From the NCBI GenBank assembly GCA_963969495.1, contig OZ018327.1, positions 32,749,175 to 32,813,174 of the forward strand: DNA of 64,000 bases, written 5' to 3'. This DNA comes from Ceratothoa steindachneri (taxonomy: Eukaryota > Arthropoda > Malacostraca > Isopoda > Cymothoidae). Positions 24,180 through 35,990 of the stretch are shown one piece after another. Each line of letters opens with the position of its first letter. Within the stretch, counting starts at the first letter, position 1. The notes under the pieces are model-generated. The model had not been told where the DNA came from. It made no database searches and saw only the letters and a list, made by a program, of their open reading frames with translations. The position numbers and the translations under genes are program-made.

Positions 24180-25290
24180 AGTAAATTTTTGATATCTTTG
24201 TTGATTCTCTTAGAGTTCCTGCTAGAAGACTAACAGGCTACCTAGAGCATGAAATAAAGTGCTGCTACCTCCCCAGAGGAGAAAGGGCTACCTATAATTC
24301 CCACTGAGCGCGAAATGAAATATTTCTCCCTTCCGATAGAAGGAAATGCTGTCTAGAATTACCACTGAGCATAAAATAAATTACAGCTACCTTTCTGGAA
24401 AAGGAAATGCTACCTAGAATTATTGGTGAGCATGAATTAAATTACTACTAAATTCTGGCAGGCGTACCGGCTACCTGAAGCATGAAATAAATTGCTGCTA
24501 CCTTCCAGAAGAGTGTCAGGCTACCTATAATTCCCACTAAGCAAGAAATGGAATACTTCTATCTTTCGTGAGAAGGAAATGCTGCCTAGAACTACCAGTG
24601 AGCATGAAATTAATTTGCGTTACCTTCTGGCATAAGGGACAGCTACTTTTAATTACCACCGATCATGAAATTAATTAGCACTACCTTCCAGGGCCAGGGG
24701 AGGAATACCTAGAATTACCGCAACATTTTGGCAGAAAGAAAGACTACATAAATTCCCCACTGAACATGAATTAAATTACACTAAAATCCAAGAGACGGTG
24801 GCACTACGTACAAATGCCAGTGAGCATGAAAACAAATTACTGCAACGTTCCACGTTGAGTAGAATGAATTACCCGTAATGCTAATTCATTCCACTAAACG
24901 GGAAACGAATTACCGTTCTATTTAGGAAGAAGGAAGGGCCATCTTGAATTACTACTGATCATTAAATTAATTACTGCTACATTCCAAGAAAATTATAGAT
25001 TGCTTGGAATTATCAATCATCATGAAATAAATTATTCTACCTTCCCGTAGAAGAAAATGATAATACCACTGAAATACCACTGAACATGAAATAAATTACC
25101 GTTACCTAACGCTAGAAGAAAAGAGTCTCTAGAGTTACCACTGAGCATTAAATAAATTACTCTTACCTTCTGTGGGAAAGAAGGTCTACCAAGACTCACT
25201 ACAGAGCATGGGATAAATTACGACTGAACATGAAATTAATTACCGAAACCTAAAATTACGACTGAATATGGAATGAATTACCACTATCTA
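24180..25290. repeat. Degenerate ~61-bp minisatellite
   Basis: About 17 head-to-tail units of roughly 61 bp. A typical unit carries CCACTGAGCATGAAATAAAT, then TACTGCTACCTTCC, then GGAAATGCTACCTAGAATTA. Units diverge strongly, with insertions and deletions, most of all after 24700. No coding capacity. Confidence 0.85.
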
Positions 25291-25329
25291 TCGACCTAAA
25301 ATAAACACTATAGAATTCCGCTTAAATAC

Positions 25330-25660
25330 CGTTAAAATCTGTGTTCCAAGTGATGAGCCTCAAAAGCCATTGTCTCCCGCATACGAGCGACGAAGTAGCG
25401 AACGTTTTAAAGAAAATCAAATTTTGTTACCTTAAATCGGAGTCATTTGTGGTTGAAGGCGGTGATTCTTTTTTCTCTACCGGTGTCACACCGAATTTGA
25501 TCAGGGCCGGGGGGCAGCAGGGAGGTTTTGCCCTCGAGGGTTTGCTTCTCGTCCCTGTAAGATAAAAATTAGATGTTTGAGTGAGCGAGGCGAATGTTTC
25601 GACGAATCCGAATCGTGTTGATAAAACGCCCGGATTTTGTGACCCAAGCAATCGCTTTTT
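25330..25660. other. Locally GC-richer stretch of unknown nature
   Basis: ORFs exist on both strands (plus 25341-25565; minus 25427-25651) across a GC-richer patch at 25480-25560. Neither translation shows a known motif. On the plus strand a GTAAGA follows the open part at about 25557, but no matching acceptor upstream was convincing. Confidence 0.25.
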
Positions 25661-26185
25661 AGGTTTTCAGTGATGGGTGTTGTGTTTGGAATTATTTCAA
25701 AGTGGAGGTGTGGACGAGGGACAATGAGGTTGTAAGGAATTATAGGAAAAAAGTAGATATAGAAGGGTGAAATGTAATTATGTAGTGAAATTAAGTTCTA
25801 GAAAAATGAAATGGATTTAGGAAGTAGTGGAATGGAGTTATTCAGGGGTAAATGATGGTGTGTATGGGTGAAAATTAAATTTGCACAATTGTATTGCGAA
25901 AGATGAATGTGATAGTGTCATTGGTTTCTGTATTCGACGTTCTCAGCAACACAAACGGTTCTGATCTTCGGTTTGGCAACCATCACCACCACCTTCAAAG
26001 TTTGCACTTTTGAATTCTTTACTTTCTGCAGGATGTGTGTCTGGAGAGGAGGGGGGGGGGTAACTGAGCCCTCCCTGCTTCAATAGGTTGGGTTGAAAGC
26101 AGAGCAGGTGTCCTGTCGGTGTCCCCAAAAGAGCTAGATGCGATTTGAGTAGTCCCAGAAATGGTTGTGTTCAGAATAGCTAAAA

Positions 26186-26545
26186 TTAAAAGAGTTAGTG
26201 AGACAAAAGAGGCTAATGGACAAAATAGGTTGTTCTAACATAGCTAAACCAAAAAGAGCTAGTGAGACAAAAGAGGCTAATGGACAAAATAGCTAAACCC
26301 CCAAAGGTTAATTAGACAAAATCGGATAATGGACAAAATAGCTCGTCCCAAAGTAGCTAACCCCAAAAGAGCTAGTGAGACAAAAGAGGCTAATGGACAA
26401 AATAGCTCGTCCCAAAATAACTAAACCAAAAATAAATAGTGATACACAAATGTGGACAAAATAGTTCCTCTCAAAATAGCTAAACCAAGAAAACCTAGTG
26501 AGACAAAAAGGCTAGTGAACAAAAAAGCTAGTATTTAAACAACTT
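26186..26545. repeat. ~65-bp minisatellite
   Basis: About five to six units built from AGCTAGTGAGACAAAAGAGG, CTAATGGACAAAATAGCT and CGTCCCAAAATAGCTAAACC. The first units are best preserved; the last ones, from about 26440, are diverged. Confidence 0.9.
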
Positions 26546-26561
26546 GTACCCCTGGAATTAG

Positions 26562-26750
26562 GTTCAATGAACTTAGCACCTACCGCGATGACCACCGCGC
26601 CAGGTCAAGGACCATCAGGATCGCACTTCTGGGCATCTATGCTTTCTGCGCCAACTGGCTTCTCATAGTTGCCGAGAACTGCTGCCAAAGGATGAAACTG
26701 GTCCAATGCGTTTCTGTGTTCCAAACTAACAAATCAAATATTAGCTTAAT
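26562..26750 (+). other. Possible orphan exon encoding a membrane-like segment
   Basis: A GC-richer open stretch between two repeats, preceded by GGAATTAG that could serve as an acceptor. One frame reads ELSTYRDDHRARSRTIRIAL followed by LGIYAFCANWLLIVAENC: a basic stretch followed by about 20 hydrophobic residues. Its composition differs from the flanking satellites. I found no convincing donor and no partner exon, and recognise no family. It may be chance or a fragment of a mobile element. Confidence 0.2.
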
Positions 26751-26807
26751 AGACGCGTATGTGCGTCAGTGGCAAAATCATAATATATAGTTCCGACGTG
26801 AATGATA

Positions 26808-27860
<1,053 letters not shown>

Positions 27861-27899
27861 CTACATAGCAAAGAAATATATAAAATGTAAAATGTGTAC

Positions 27900-29345
27900 T
27901 TGGTACTCAACATGAAAAAGGAAAAAAGCGTAGTGCAAAATGAAAAAAGACGCTAAAAGGGAAAAAGTACAAAAACATTCGAGTAGAAAAGGTAGCGAGT
28001 ACAAAAAATTGTAAAGAATAAAAAAAATCACACTATTAAACCTCCAAGGAGCACCAACGGATAAAGAGTAAAATATATATCTACTAAACTTTCAAAAGAG
28101 CACAACGAATGTAAGGTGTACAAACACATGAAGAGACGCCACAAGATGTTGGCAAATGAGAAAATAAAAGTAGATAAACGAACTGAGAAGAAAAACAAGA
28201 AAAAGTACAAACATACATGATACAAAACAACAAAAGAGTACAAATTTTATTATAAAAACATGTAAAGGGTAACAAAACATGTTGAATACACAGTATGCAG
28301 AAAGTAAAAAGTTAGAAGGGGCAAATAAATGCAAATAATACAGAAACATGCGATGAGTACAAGCTAAGTAAACATTCAAAAACTGAAAAAACAGACCAAG
28401 AGTACACATAGCTCTGATGAGTGCACAAACCAGCGAAAAATGCGCAAACATAAAATGAGTACAAAAACGCAAAATGTAATCAAATGGTAAGACAATGTTA
28501 CGATGTAAAGAGAACAAATTTGCAAGGAATGAAAGCAATGAAATGGTACAACAGTATGCCAAAAGTAAAAATACTCAAGATTACAAAACAACCAAAGAGT
28601 ACAACGAAATTCTAATCTTAGGTTAGTACAAAAGATCGAAAAGAGTAAAAAAACTATCAAAACTTCCCATTAGTGCATAGCAACAAGAGTACAAAAATAA
28701 TAGGTTCCAAATATGCAAAGAACACTTACAAAGAGTACAGGAGCATGCAAAGATCATTAACACACAAAAAGAGTAAACAAAAATGCCAAATTACAAAGCT
28801 TGAATTTGTAAAAACACATTAAAAGAGCACTAACAGTTAAGGAGTGTAACACATGAAGAGTACAAAAGAAATCATGAAAAGACTACTCACACATGTAAAG
28901 AGTACAAAAGATACAAATATTATAAATCATTGAGAGTACAAAATATAGAAACATATAATACCCACGCAGGACAAAAGTGCAAAGATGAAAAGTATCAAAC
29001 GTAAAGAGTACAAAATAATATGAAGAGTCCATAATACAACGCAAAGTCTAAAAAAACAGACGGAGTACAAAAACATAAAGATAAAAATTGCTCAGGAGTA
29101 CACAAAAATGTACGGGCAACAATAGGTTCAGAGTACAAAAAACATGCGAATCATAAAAGTATGCTGAGTACAAAATATGCTGAGCAAAACCAGATGCCGA
29201 GTACAAAACATGCAGAGCATAAAGGATGCCGTGTAGAAAATATGCGGAGCACAAACATCTGTCGATTAAACGTGCTCAGCACAAAAAAGATTCTGAGTAC
29301 AAACCATGCGAAGTACAAAATGATTCTGAGTACAAAAACTTCATT
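27900..29345. repeat. Diffuse short-period satellite based on GAGTACAAAA
   Basis: The words GAGTACAAAA and AAACATGC recur at irregular spacing (about 15-35 bp) across 1.4 kb, with many degenerate forms. ORFs read through it on the minus strand are hydrophobic because the complement is TTTTGTACTC-rich. They are not genes. Confidence 0.8.
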
Positions 29346-29957
29346 TTGAGGACGTTATTAGCATTAATTTAATTAAAACTACACATCGAAAACCAACGAG
29401 GGCATTTCCGCCACAAGGGTGGGGGATTCGGGAACAAAGCGAAGTTAGTGGACCCAAAAATGTAATGGGGGATTAGCCCCCTGGAGTCTTATCTGAGGGG
29501 ACTATCCCTCCCTCCCTCCTCAATAAATAATATAGATGCACAAGCAGAAAAATCAGCGATTTTAATTCCCTAGCGCCCACTAGCGTGGGTATAGTGCCCA
29601 ACGAAGGGTTGCTAAGGGCAATACAGATGATGGAAGAATAAATTAAGAAATGGATTGAAAATTGACCAACAAAAGGGGACCAACGACGAGCCTTGTCCCA
29701 GGGGAAAGGGTTTCGTGTTTACTGAGACAGCCCCTTGCAGGTGGGGACGAACTTGTACTAACGAGTACTTGTACTCGTGCAGAATTTCCTATCTCTTGTT
29801 CCCACATGTGCTTAGGCCCAATTATGCATGAAAGAGGATGTTAAACCTTCGAAAAAGTCCTAAGGTAAAAAGGTAAATTTGAATTGGTCGAAAGAGTGTA
29901 CTTACTTTAGCTTCCGAGTGTCCAACATTCTTCACAAATGTCAAGAGAACGACGTGG
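29346..29957. other. 3' flank of the bHLH gene; no other gene
   Basis: Moderately GC-rich (29400-29530 and 29660-29830) with no recognised element. The bHLH 3' untranslated region must begin here on the minus strand. I saw no clear AATAAA on that strand within 600 bp. Confidence 0.4.
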
Positions 29958-30530
29958 CTAGTGAAGAAACTCCGCCAAGGCCATAATGTACGACTGGGTC
30001 ATCTGGAGGGTCTCGAATTTGGACAACATCTGGTCGTTGCTAAGCGAAGGGATTACCTCCCTTAGGCGGTCGAAAGCCTCGTTCAGGCTGTTCATGCGCT
30101 GCCGTTCGCGGGCATTGGCGGCCAAACGCCGCTTGCGCAGGGCATCTTTGGGCAAGGATTTCGAAGGACGTTTTCGAACCCTCCCGGACGACGGGTGGCT
30201 CCTGCGGGAAGACGGTGGAAGGCTTTCCAGGAGGGAGTGGCTGTTGCCATCGAATCCACGGTCCCATGGAGATGGCGGGGTTTCTTTATTATCGCTTGCT
30301 CTCGTAGGAGTCGCGTCTTCCGAATGAGTGAAGGAGTTGAATGGAGGATATAGAGGTTTAAAGGTAGGATCCTCCTTCAGGGTTAGCTTCTGAGGAAGAG
30401 GGGTTCCTCGGGGTGACAGACGGGTAAACGGCACGACCCCAACTTGAATCTTGACACTGGATTTCACCGTGGCTTTGGGAGGTGACTTGCCACACCGCAG
30501 ATACTGCCATGAGTACCAGACTCCTTTGAA
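29958..30530 (-). CDS. Atonal-family bHLH transcription factor, last exon
   Basis: The C-terminal exon encodes 190 residues up to the stop. The first two thirds are Ser/Pro-rich. The bHLH domain occupies the last ~58 residues: basic region [15 protein letters not shown], helix 1 [15 protein letters not shown], loop SLSNDQM, helix 2 [20 protein letters not shown], ending two residues later. The AFDRLR and LSK-ETLQM blocks and the C-terminal position are characteristic of the Atonal/Amos/Cato group, nuclear E-box activators that specify sensory neurons as heterodimers with a Daughterless-type partner. There is no in-frame ATG; the frame stays open to a splice acceptor at 30531, so an upstream exon is required. 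Which paralogue it is cannot be decided here. Confidence 0.88.
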   Translation of the reverse strand, partial: FKGVWYSWQYLRCGKSPPKATVKSSVKIQVGVVPFTRLSPRGTPLPQKLTLKEDPTFKPLYPPFNSFTHSEDATPTRASDNKETPPSPWDRGFDGNSHSLLESLPPSSRRSHPSSGRVRKRPSKSLPKDALRKRRLAANARERQRMNSLNEAFDRLREVIPSLSNDQMLSKFETLQMTQSYIMALAEFLH

Positions 30531-30560
30531 CTGACAGGTGAAAAGTGAAAGTGAAAGTGA
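30531..30560 (-). other. Splice acceptor of the bHLH exon
   Basis: On the minus strand the sequence is a pyrimidine-rich (CACTTT) run ending ACCTGTCAG directly before the open exon. It is a textbook 3' splice site and defines the exon start at 30530. Confidence 0.7.
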
Positions 30561-30700
30561 TGTAAGAAGTAGGAAAATGTGTAGTAGGTATATAAAGATA
30601 AAAAGAGTTTTAGATTTGCCCTCGTGTAGAGGGCTCCTCCCAGGTTTTTCTTGTCTTGTCTCTTATTATTCTTCCCTTTATTTGTTTTTATTATTATTTC

Positions 30701-30775
30701 TATATATATATATATATATATAAATTTATATATAATATATATATATATATTTTTTTTTTTCTTTCTTTTTTTTAT
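30701..30775. repeat. TA-rich tract and poly(A)-like tail of a LINE
   Basis: TA dinucleotides at 30701-30750 are followed by a T-rich run at 30751-30772. Read on the minus strand this is an A-rich tail at the 3' end of the jockey element, so the TA tract lies just outside it. Confidence 0.7.
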
Positions 30776-30949
30776 CTAACATTAAGTAAATAAATAAATA
30801 TATTTGTTCTTTCCTCCATCGTGGCTTTCAAGCTTTTCAAGTTTCTTACTTGCTATATATATCTTATTTTATATTGCTATCTTACTAGGTAATATATCTT
30901 ATGCCGGGGTTTAGGTTTTAATTCTTGATTGTTTAAATAGGTTTTATAT

Positions 30950-33779
30950 TGGGGGCTACGCCTCTTTTACTCTCCGTTGTAATTTCTTCATTCTTTGGGC
31001 TTTGGTGATCTTACTTCGTGTGTCTAAGTATAAATTCCGACTTGGTGTTCTCGGGAGCAGTTTCTTCCACTCGGGAATAGGGATTTTCTGGTGACACGAC
31101 CCCTGACTGCTCTCGGTATGTCGAGGTTGTGGTTCGTATTCGGGAGTATTTCCTCTTCTATTTTGTCCCAGGTCTTTCTCCCTAGCCTTTGGAGTTCTAT
31201 ATTCAGAGGGGTTAGTCCTGCTCTTGTGTGCAGGACTGTCTGCTGAATATAGTCTGTCCTTTACGCTCCAGCTATAAGCAGGGCTGCTTTGTTCTGCACT
31301 CTCTTTATTTGTCTGAGAGAGGTGGAACTCGCAGCCTGCATGACCACTGCCGGGTACACTAATGTTGAGCGTACCAGAGCAGTCTATAGCTTTTTTAAGT
31401 TCTCGGAGCTGAGGTTTTTAAACCCATACAGTTTGCCAAGCTGTATTTTGGCTAGGGAGATTCTGTCACTAATGTGAACTTTGTACCCTTTGGAGGTAAA
31501 TTGTAGACCTAGGACTTTTCCTTTGTTACCATATGGGTAAACATCGCCATTTACTGTGACATCCACACTTCTTAGGCGGTTAATTGGAAGAATTTGGAAC
31601 TTTCGGCGGTTGGTCTTGATTTTCCACTTTCGTTCATATCGATTGATGTTGTTGATTTCGATGGCTGTCTGCCTTGCTTGATATCCGGCATGCTTGTAGT
31701 AGCTGGGGACGATTTGCGTGATGTCTTCTGCAAACTGCAGGTATATCACTTCCTCCCCTACCGGATCAGGTAAGTCCAGTGTGTACAGAAGGTACAGCAG
31801 CGGATTCAGACAGCCACCTTGTGGAACACCCGCCTCGAGCTCAAACTCGGGTCCTCTCTAGCCCTCGTTCGAAATTCGGGCTTTTCTGCGCATGGTATAA
31901 TCGCAGAGGACCATTTCCAGGATAGGGTTCAGCTGGAGGCCTAAGATCTTGTGTTGTAAGCCTCTTAGCCAAACCTTATCGAAGGCCTTTTGCACATCTC
32001 GCATCACCACGTCTACGTATTTCCTCTCAGCTTTACACCGGGCAAGCTTTTCGGTGAGAAGGGCAAGGGCTGTGTCCGTCCTCCTTCTCTTGCGGAACCC
32101 GTGTTGCTGAGGGCTGTGGGCTCCTAGCTCGGTCAGTTGATCTTGCAACCTGTTAGCCAAAAGCTTTTCGTTAACTTTGCCTATAATCTCCAGGAGGGAT
32201 ATTGGCCTGTAGTCCACCAGTTGATCAGGCTTCCTCCCTTTGGGTATAAAGATGATTTTAGCAATCTTTAAACCGTCTGGGAAGTAGCCCGTATTCAGGG
32301 AAGCATTGTAGATGTTCGTGATTCCCTGAATGATCTGCCGGGGGGCATGCACCAAGTTATTTCTGGTGATGCCCGTCCAGCCTGGTGCCTTCTGTTTGAA
32401 TGTTTTTATGACTGCCATGACCTCTTCAGGTGTAGTTGGTTGGCCATGATCTGCCAAATTCCTTCCTTCGTCGACATAGGCATGTGGGAGCGTGCGATGC
32501 ACATTCTGATTCAGATCTTCAATCAGTTGGCCTTCGAATTCCTGGTCGAATTCCGCATTTTCTTCTGGTGTTATCCTGAAGATACTTTTCCAGAACATGC
32601 GGAATCTTTCTTTAAAACCGCCGAGTCTTCCAAGTAGTCATCGCCCTCCTTAATGCGGGTCTTTTCTCTACTTGTATGATCTTTCAACTTGTTCACAAGT
32701 CGCCAGAACACATCGAATCGAACCTCGCTGTCAACCTTTTCAATCAGGCTGTCCCAGACTTCAGCCTGTTGCTGGTTGATAGCCTGCTTAAGTTCTTCAC
32801 TCAGGCGTCTTAGCAGCGTTGTTCTTTCCCGATTTGTACCCTCTCTCCTGGTTTCCTCATACACCTCCCTGTGCACTCTAGCGATCTCTCTCATTTCCTC
32901 GGTCCATCTGGGTTGAGGGAGAGTTTTGTACCTTTTCATCGGCACAATCTCACGATCTCCTTCGATGATGCGGGCAGTTATCGCTTCCAGCTCCTCATCG
33001 ATCTTCTCCAGACTCGCCCCGTTCAGGCCCACTGGTTCATATCTAGCAAGGATTTTCTTGTAGCGTTCCCAGTTGGCCGAAGCGTAGCTTTTTCGAAGAA
33101 GAATTGGGAGCTGAATTAGCGTGAGAGAAATGGTCGTCAAGATCGGTATGTGGTCGTTGGGGACTGTCGGGCCTGGCTCACTACGGTAATTGAAAGAGAA
33201 GCCATCACTTGTCATGATTATGTCAGGTTTCGTTGCGGACCTTACGGTGAAATAGGTCGGAAAATCCGGTCCTATACGCTGAATGTTTTTCATTCTCATA
33301 ATCATTTCCAAGTTATGACCTCTTTCGTTTGTGTTTCCGTAGTCAGCCGTTCGGCATCTGTCATTGAGGTCTTTCCCAAGGAATGCCATTCTGCCGTGGC
33401 CAAACAGGGTGTAAAAGTTTGTTAGAGGGAGATACTTGCGTCGAGGTGGTTGGTATGCCGCCGCTACTATGAGCTTGCCTACTAAAGTATGCAGCTCTAC
33501 CGCCACGAAGGACTCGTTCATATCCGTAAGGCGTTTGAACGATAGGTTCCTTCTGACGGCAATGGCAGCACCATCGTACCTCTCCTGAGAATTGTTTTTT
33601 GAGATCACTCTGTAGCCTGGTATCTTCAACTGCTTATTGGTCGTATCGATACCATGCTCCGTAATCAGTATGATGTCGGGATCTAGCACACGGAATATGT
33701 TGCCGTATGCCGTGGCTTTCCCCTCCCATCCATTATTGTTGAGCGTTAAGATCTTTAACCTATTGTTTTGGTTTTCCAT
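30950..33779 (-). pseudogene. Jockey ORF2: AP endonuclease and reverse transcriptase
   Basis: Starts MENQNNRLKILTLNNNGWEG. Endonuclease blocks: DIILITEHGID, FLGKDLNDRCRTADYGNTNE and NDHIPI (33779 to about 33100). The reverse transcriptase follows after a frameshift near 32580-32600: NASLNTGYFPDGLKIAKIIF, DYRPISLLE, QHGFRKRRRTDTAL, QKAFDKVWLRG, a TAG at 31858-31860, then GVPQGGCLNPLLY in the same frame. The active site at 31723-31734 reads FAED instead of F/YADD, so a catalytic Asp is replaced by Glu. The thumb continues past a stop near 31384 (ISPAVVMQAAS-like text) down to about 30950. Confidence 0.87.
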
Positions 33780-35337
33780 TCTCTGTTCTGGCTTGTGTGG
33801 ATGTCCTAGTGTTTACGGGTAGTTGATTTCCTTTTCCCGTTTCTTCTCTTTTTGAATTCTGTTGGAGACAGTTCAACAAAGGTTTCACGGTGGAAGGCGA
33901 TACTTCGGTTATACAAAGCTTCCTCCACCGTTTCTTCGTCGCATTAGGCATTGAAGTCCCATTTGTAAAACTTCTTCTTGATCCCCACACAGATTTTGTT
34001 CGTGTCCCAGTCCTTCGGGAAGGGGAATTGTTCCGAGGCGTATATATATATAGGTTGATCCTGTCGGCGTCAATCTACTTATTTTTCGACTTCTTTACCT
34101 TTTGGGGCTTTGCTTCGCATACGGAGCCCTCTGAGTCCGAGGAGTCCGTGGTGTCGGATGTCTCCGACTCTTTCGTTTTTTCTGCACACTGTGGTTTTGG
34201 TTGGACTGTCTTGGTGGCCGCCTCTCTCTCTTTTTTGGCTTCGATCCTGGGATCTGGCCGTCTAACCTCCTTATTGTTTCGCTTCTCTGTCTCCTGGTTT
34301 ATGCTTACCAATTATTTGGGGACCATTTGCAACTGGAGTACGTCACCAGATGGTGGGTTCTCGGGGAACCACATCTCGCTCATACCATTATTTGCCAGCA
34401 TCTGGTTCAGCTCCTTTGAAAATGTTCCTGGGTTAGTTAGATTTCTGACATGCGCATATAATTTGCATGTCAGAATTTTTGTGGAGTTCTCATTCTCCAG
34501 CCTCAGGTAGGTTTTCTTTGCTTCAGTTTCTGTGAGGACTGCCTTCGCTGCTTTTGCATAAGGGGTGTTCTGCCTCCTGGTTTGCTCATCTTTCTTTTGC
34601 TGAACCTTCTTCTTGATTAGGTCTTTTTTAAGAGGGCAGGCCATAGCCATAGAGCGATGTCCTAGGCCGCAGTTGGCACACTTTTCTTTCGGGCTGCTGC
34701 AGTTCTTCCAGTGGTGCCCCGCCTCGCTGCACCTTGAGCAGATCTCCTGTGTTTCGGGACAGTCTTTTGTCGCGTGGCTCTCCATCTTGTAACAGCGGAA
34801 GCAGAACTGAATGGGAGTAAATTCTTCCATTTCTATCTGCTCTCCGCTTATTTTTGCGTTAAAAAGCAAAAGACTGTTCTCTTTTGCCTTTTGAGCCATC
34901 GCTGTGTTCGTGAAGACTACTTTGAACACATGCGAGTATTCCACGTTTTCTTTTCGGTTCCAGAACTTGATGACTTCCGAAACTTTAGCCCATCACTGGT
35001 TCTTCATAATCTCGTATTTAATTTGTTCCTTAGTATGTTGACCAATCCAAGGGTCCAGCTTCCTGCAGAAAACGCTCCTGTGCGTTTGGAATTGTGGTGG
35101 GATTGCAGGTTGAAGGCCTATCTCGCGCAGTGTCTCCACTGCCTCCTCCTTCGTAATTCCCTCCACGTCTTTCTCCTTCCTCTCGCAGACCACCACATAT
35201 CCTGTGTGGACCTCGAGCAGGCGAAGCATAGCGATCTTCAGTTTCCCGAAGACCACTTCAAACACCTTCTCCCGTGTTGGCCTAACGCTACCACTGATGG
35301 TGCGCAGCGGGATTTTGGTCGTCCCATTAGGCTCCAT
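33760..35337 (-). pseudogene. Jockey ORF1 (Gag-like, three CCHC zinc knuckles)
   Basis: A single frame from 35337 to 33760, interrupted by in-frame stops at 34990-34992, 34312-34314 and 34075-34077. An N-terminal domain contains KVFEVVFGKLKIAMLRLLEV. Three consecutive zinc knuckles follow at about 34810-34640: CFRCYKMESHATKDC, CSRCSEAGHHWKNC and CANCGLGHRSMAMAC. Then come a charged Lys/Gln-rich linker and an acidic-serine C-terminal part. ORF1 proteins of this type bind LINE RNA. The start ATG at 35337 reads MEPNGTTKIPLRTISG. Confidence 0.83.
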
Positions 35338-35990
35338 TATCCCCTCGTGGGTAGCCCCCCTGGGTTGTTTTTCCTCTTGGTATTTAGTTTTATCTTGTAG
35401 TCCTTAGAGTCCTTTACGATGATCCTTCCTTCTTGTTGAATCTGGTGAGCTTTTATATGGAGTTGTTTATTGTGGGCAACCCCCTTCCTCCCCTTTGCAA
35501 GAGGACTTCTGTGAACATGAACTGCGGGATGGGGTGGATGAATGGTGGGTGGACCCGGGCAGGCCCCTCAGACGGATGATATGTGGCGGACTTAATGGTG
35601 GGTGGTGATTGAATCAACTACCACCACCCGGGGGTGCCGCCCCGTCTGGGGTTTGGTTATCGATGCTGCTTCCAACTTACACAGGGACGGTTATATGTCC
35701 CCCTGTGGTCTTGGCCGGAAACTACCCTCAGAGATTAGAGCGAACTCTTCCCCAAAGCTTTCAGCATCGCCTCGTAACCGGGCATTCTCTTCCGTAGAGT
35801 TCTACAATGGGCTAATCCTCAAACCTGCTTCCCTTTACGTCTCCAATTATGTCTATCAAAGTGGACCGACATAGTTGGGGAGAGATTGATGAGTGTGAGT
35901 TCAGTTCACTTCGGTCCCCATGCTCCAGGGGAGGAGGGGACTGCAAGGGGGCTTAGCCAGATATTTGTCGTCTGTGCGTCGCTCCAAATA

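Larger units (their letters stand above)
30750..35990 (-). mobile_element. Jockey-clade LINE, near full length, inactive
   Basis: Minus-strand order: GC-rich 5' region (about 35340-35990), ORF1 (35337-33760), ORF2 (33779 to about 30950), then an A-rich tail at about 30750. ORF1 and ORF2 overlap by about 20 bp in different frames, as in jockey elements. Multiple in-frame stops and a frameshift show it is dead. The 5' boundary is approximate. It lies in the region upstream of the bHLH exon, so it may sit in that gene's intron or promoter. Confidence 0.87.

Noticed and set aside
28028..28660. Membrane protein predicted from hydrophobic minus-strand ORFs at 28028-28660
   Set aside because: Hydrophobicity follows from the T-rich complement of the GAGTACAAAA satellite. 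The overlapping frames give equally hydrophobic products.
30028..30327. Plus-strand ORF 29986-30327
   Set aside because: It lies antisense to the bHLH exon, which carries the conserved atonal-type domain.
32347..35400. Plus-strand ORFs across 32347-35400, including 33890-34510 and 34774-35400
   Set aside because: They are antisense to the jockey ORF1 and ORF2, whose minus-strand motifs are unmistakable.
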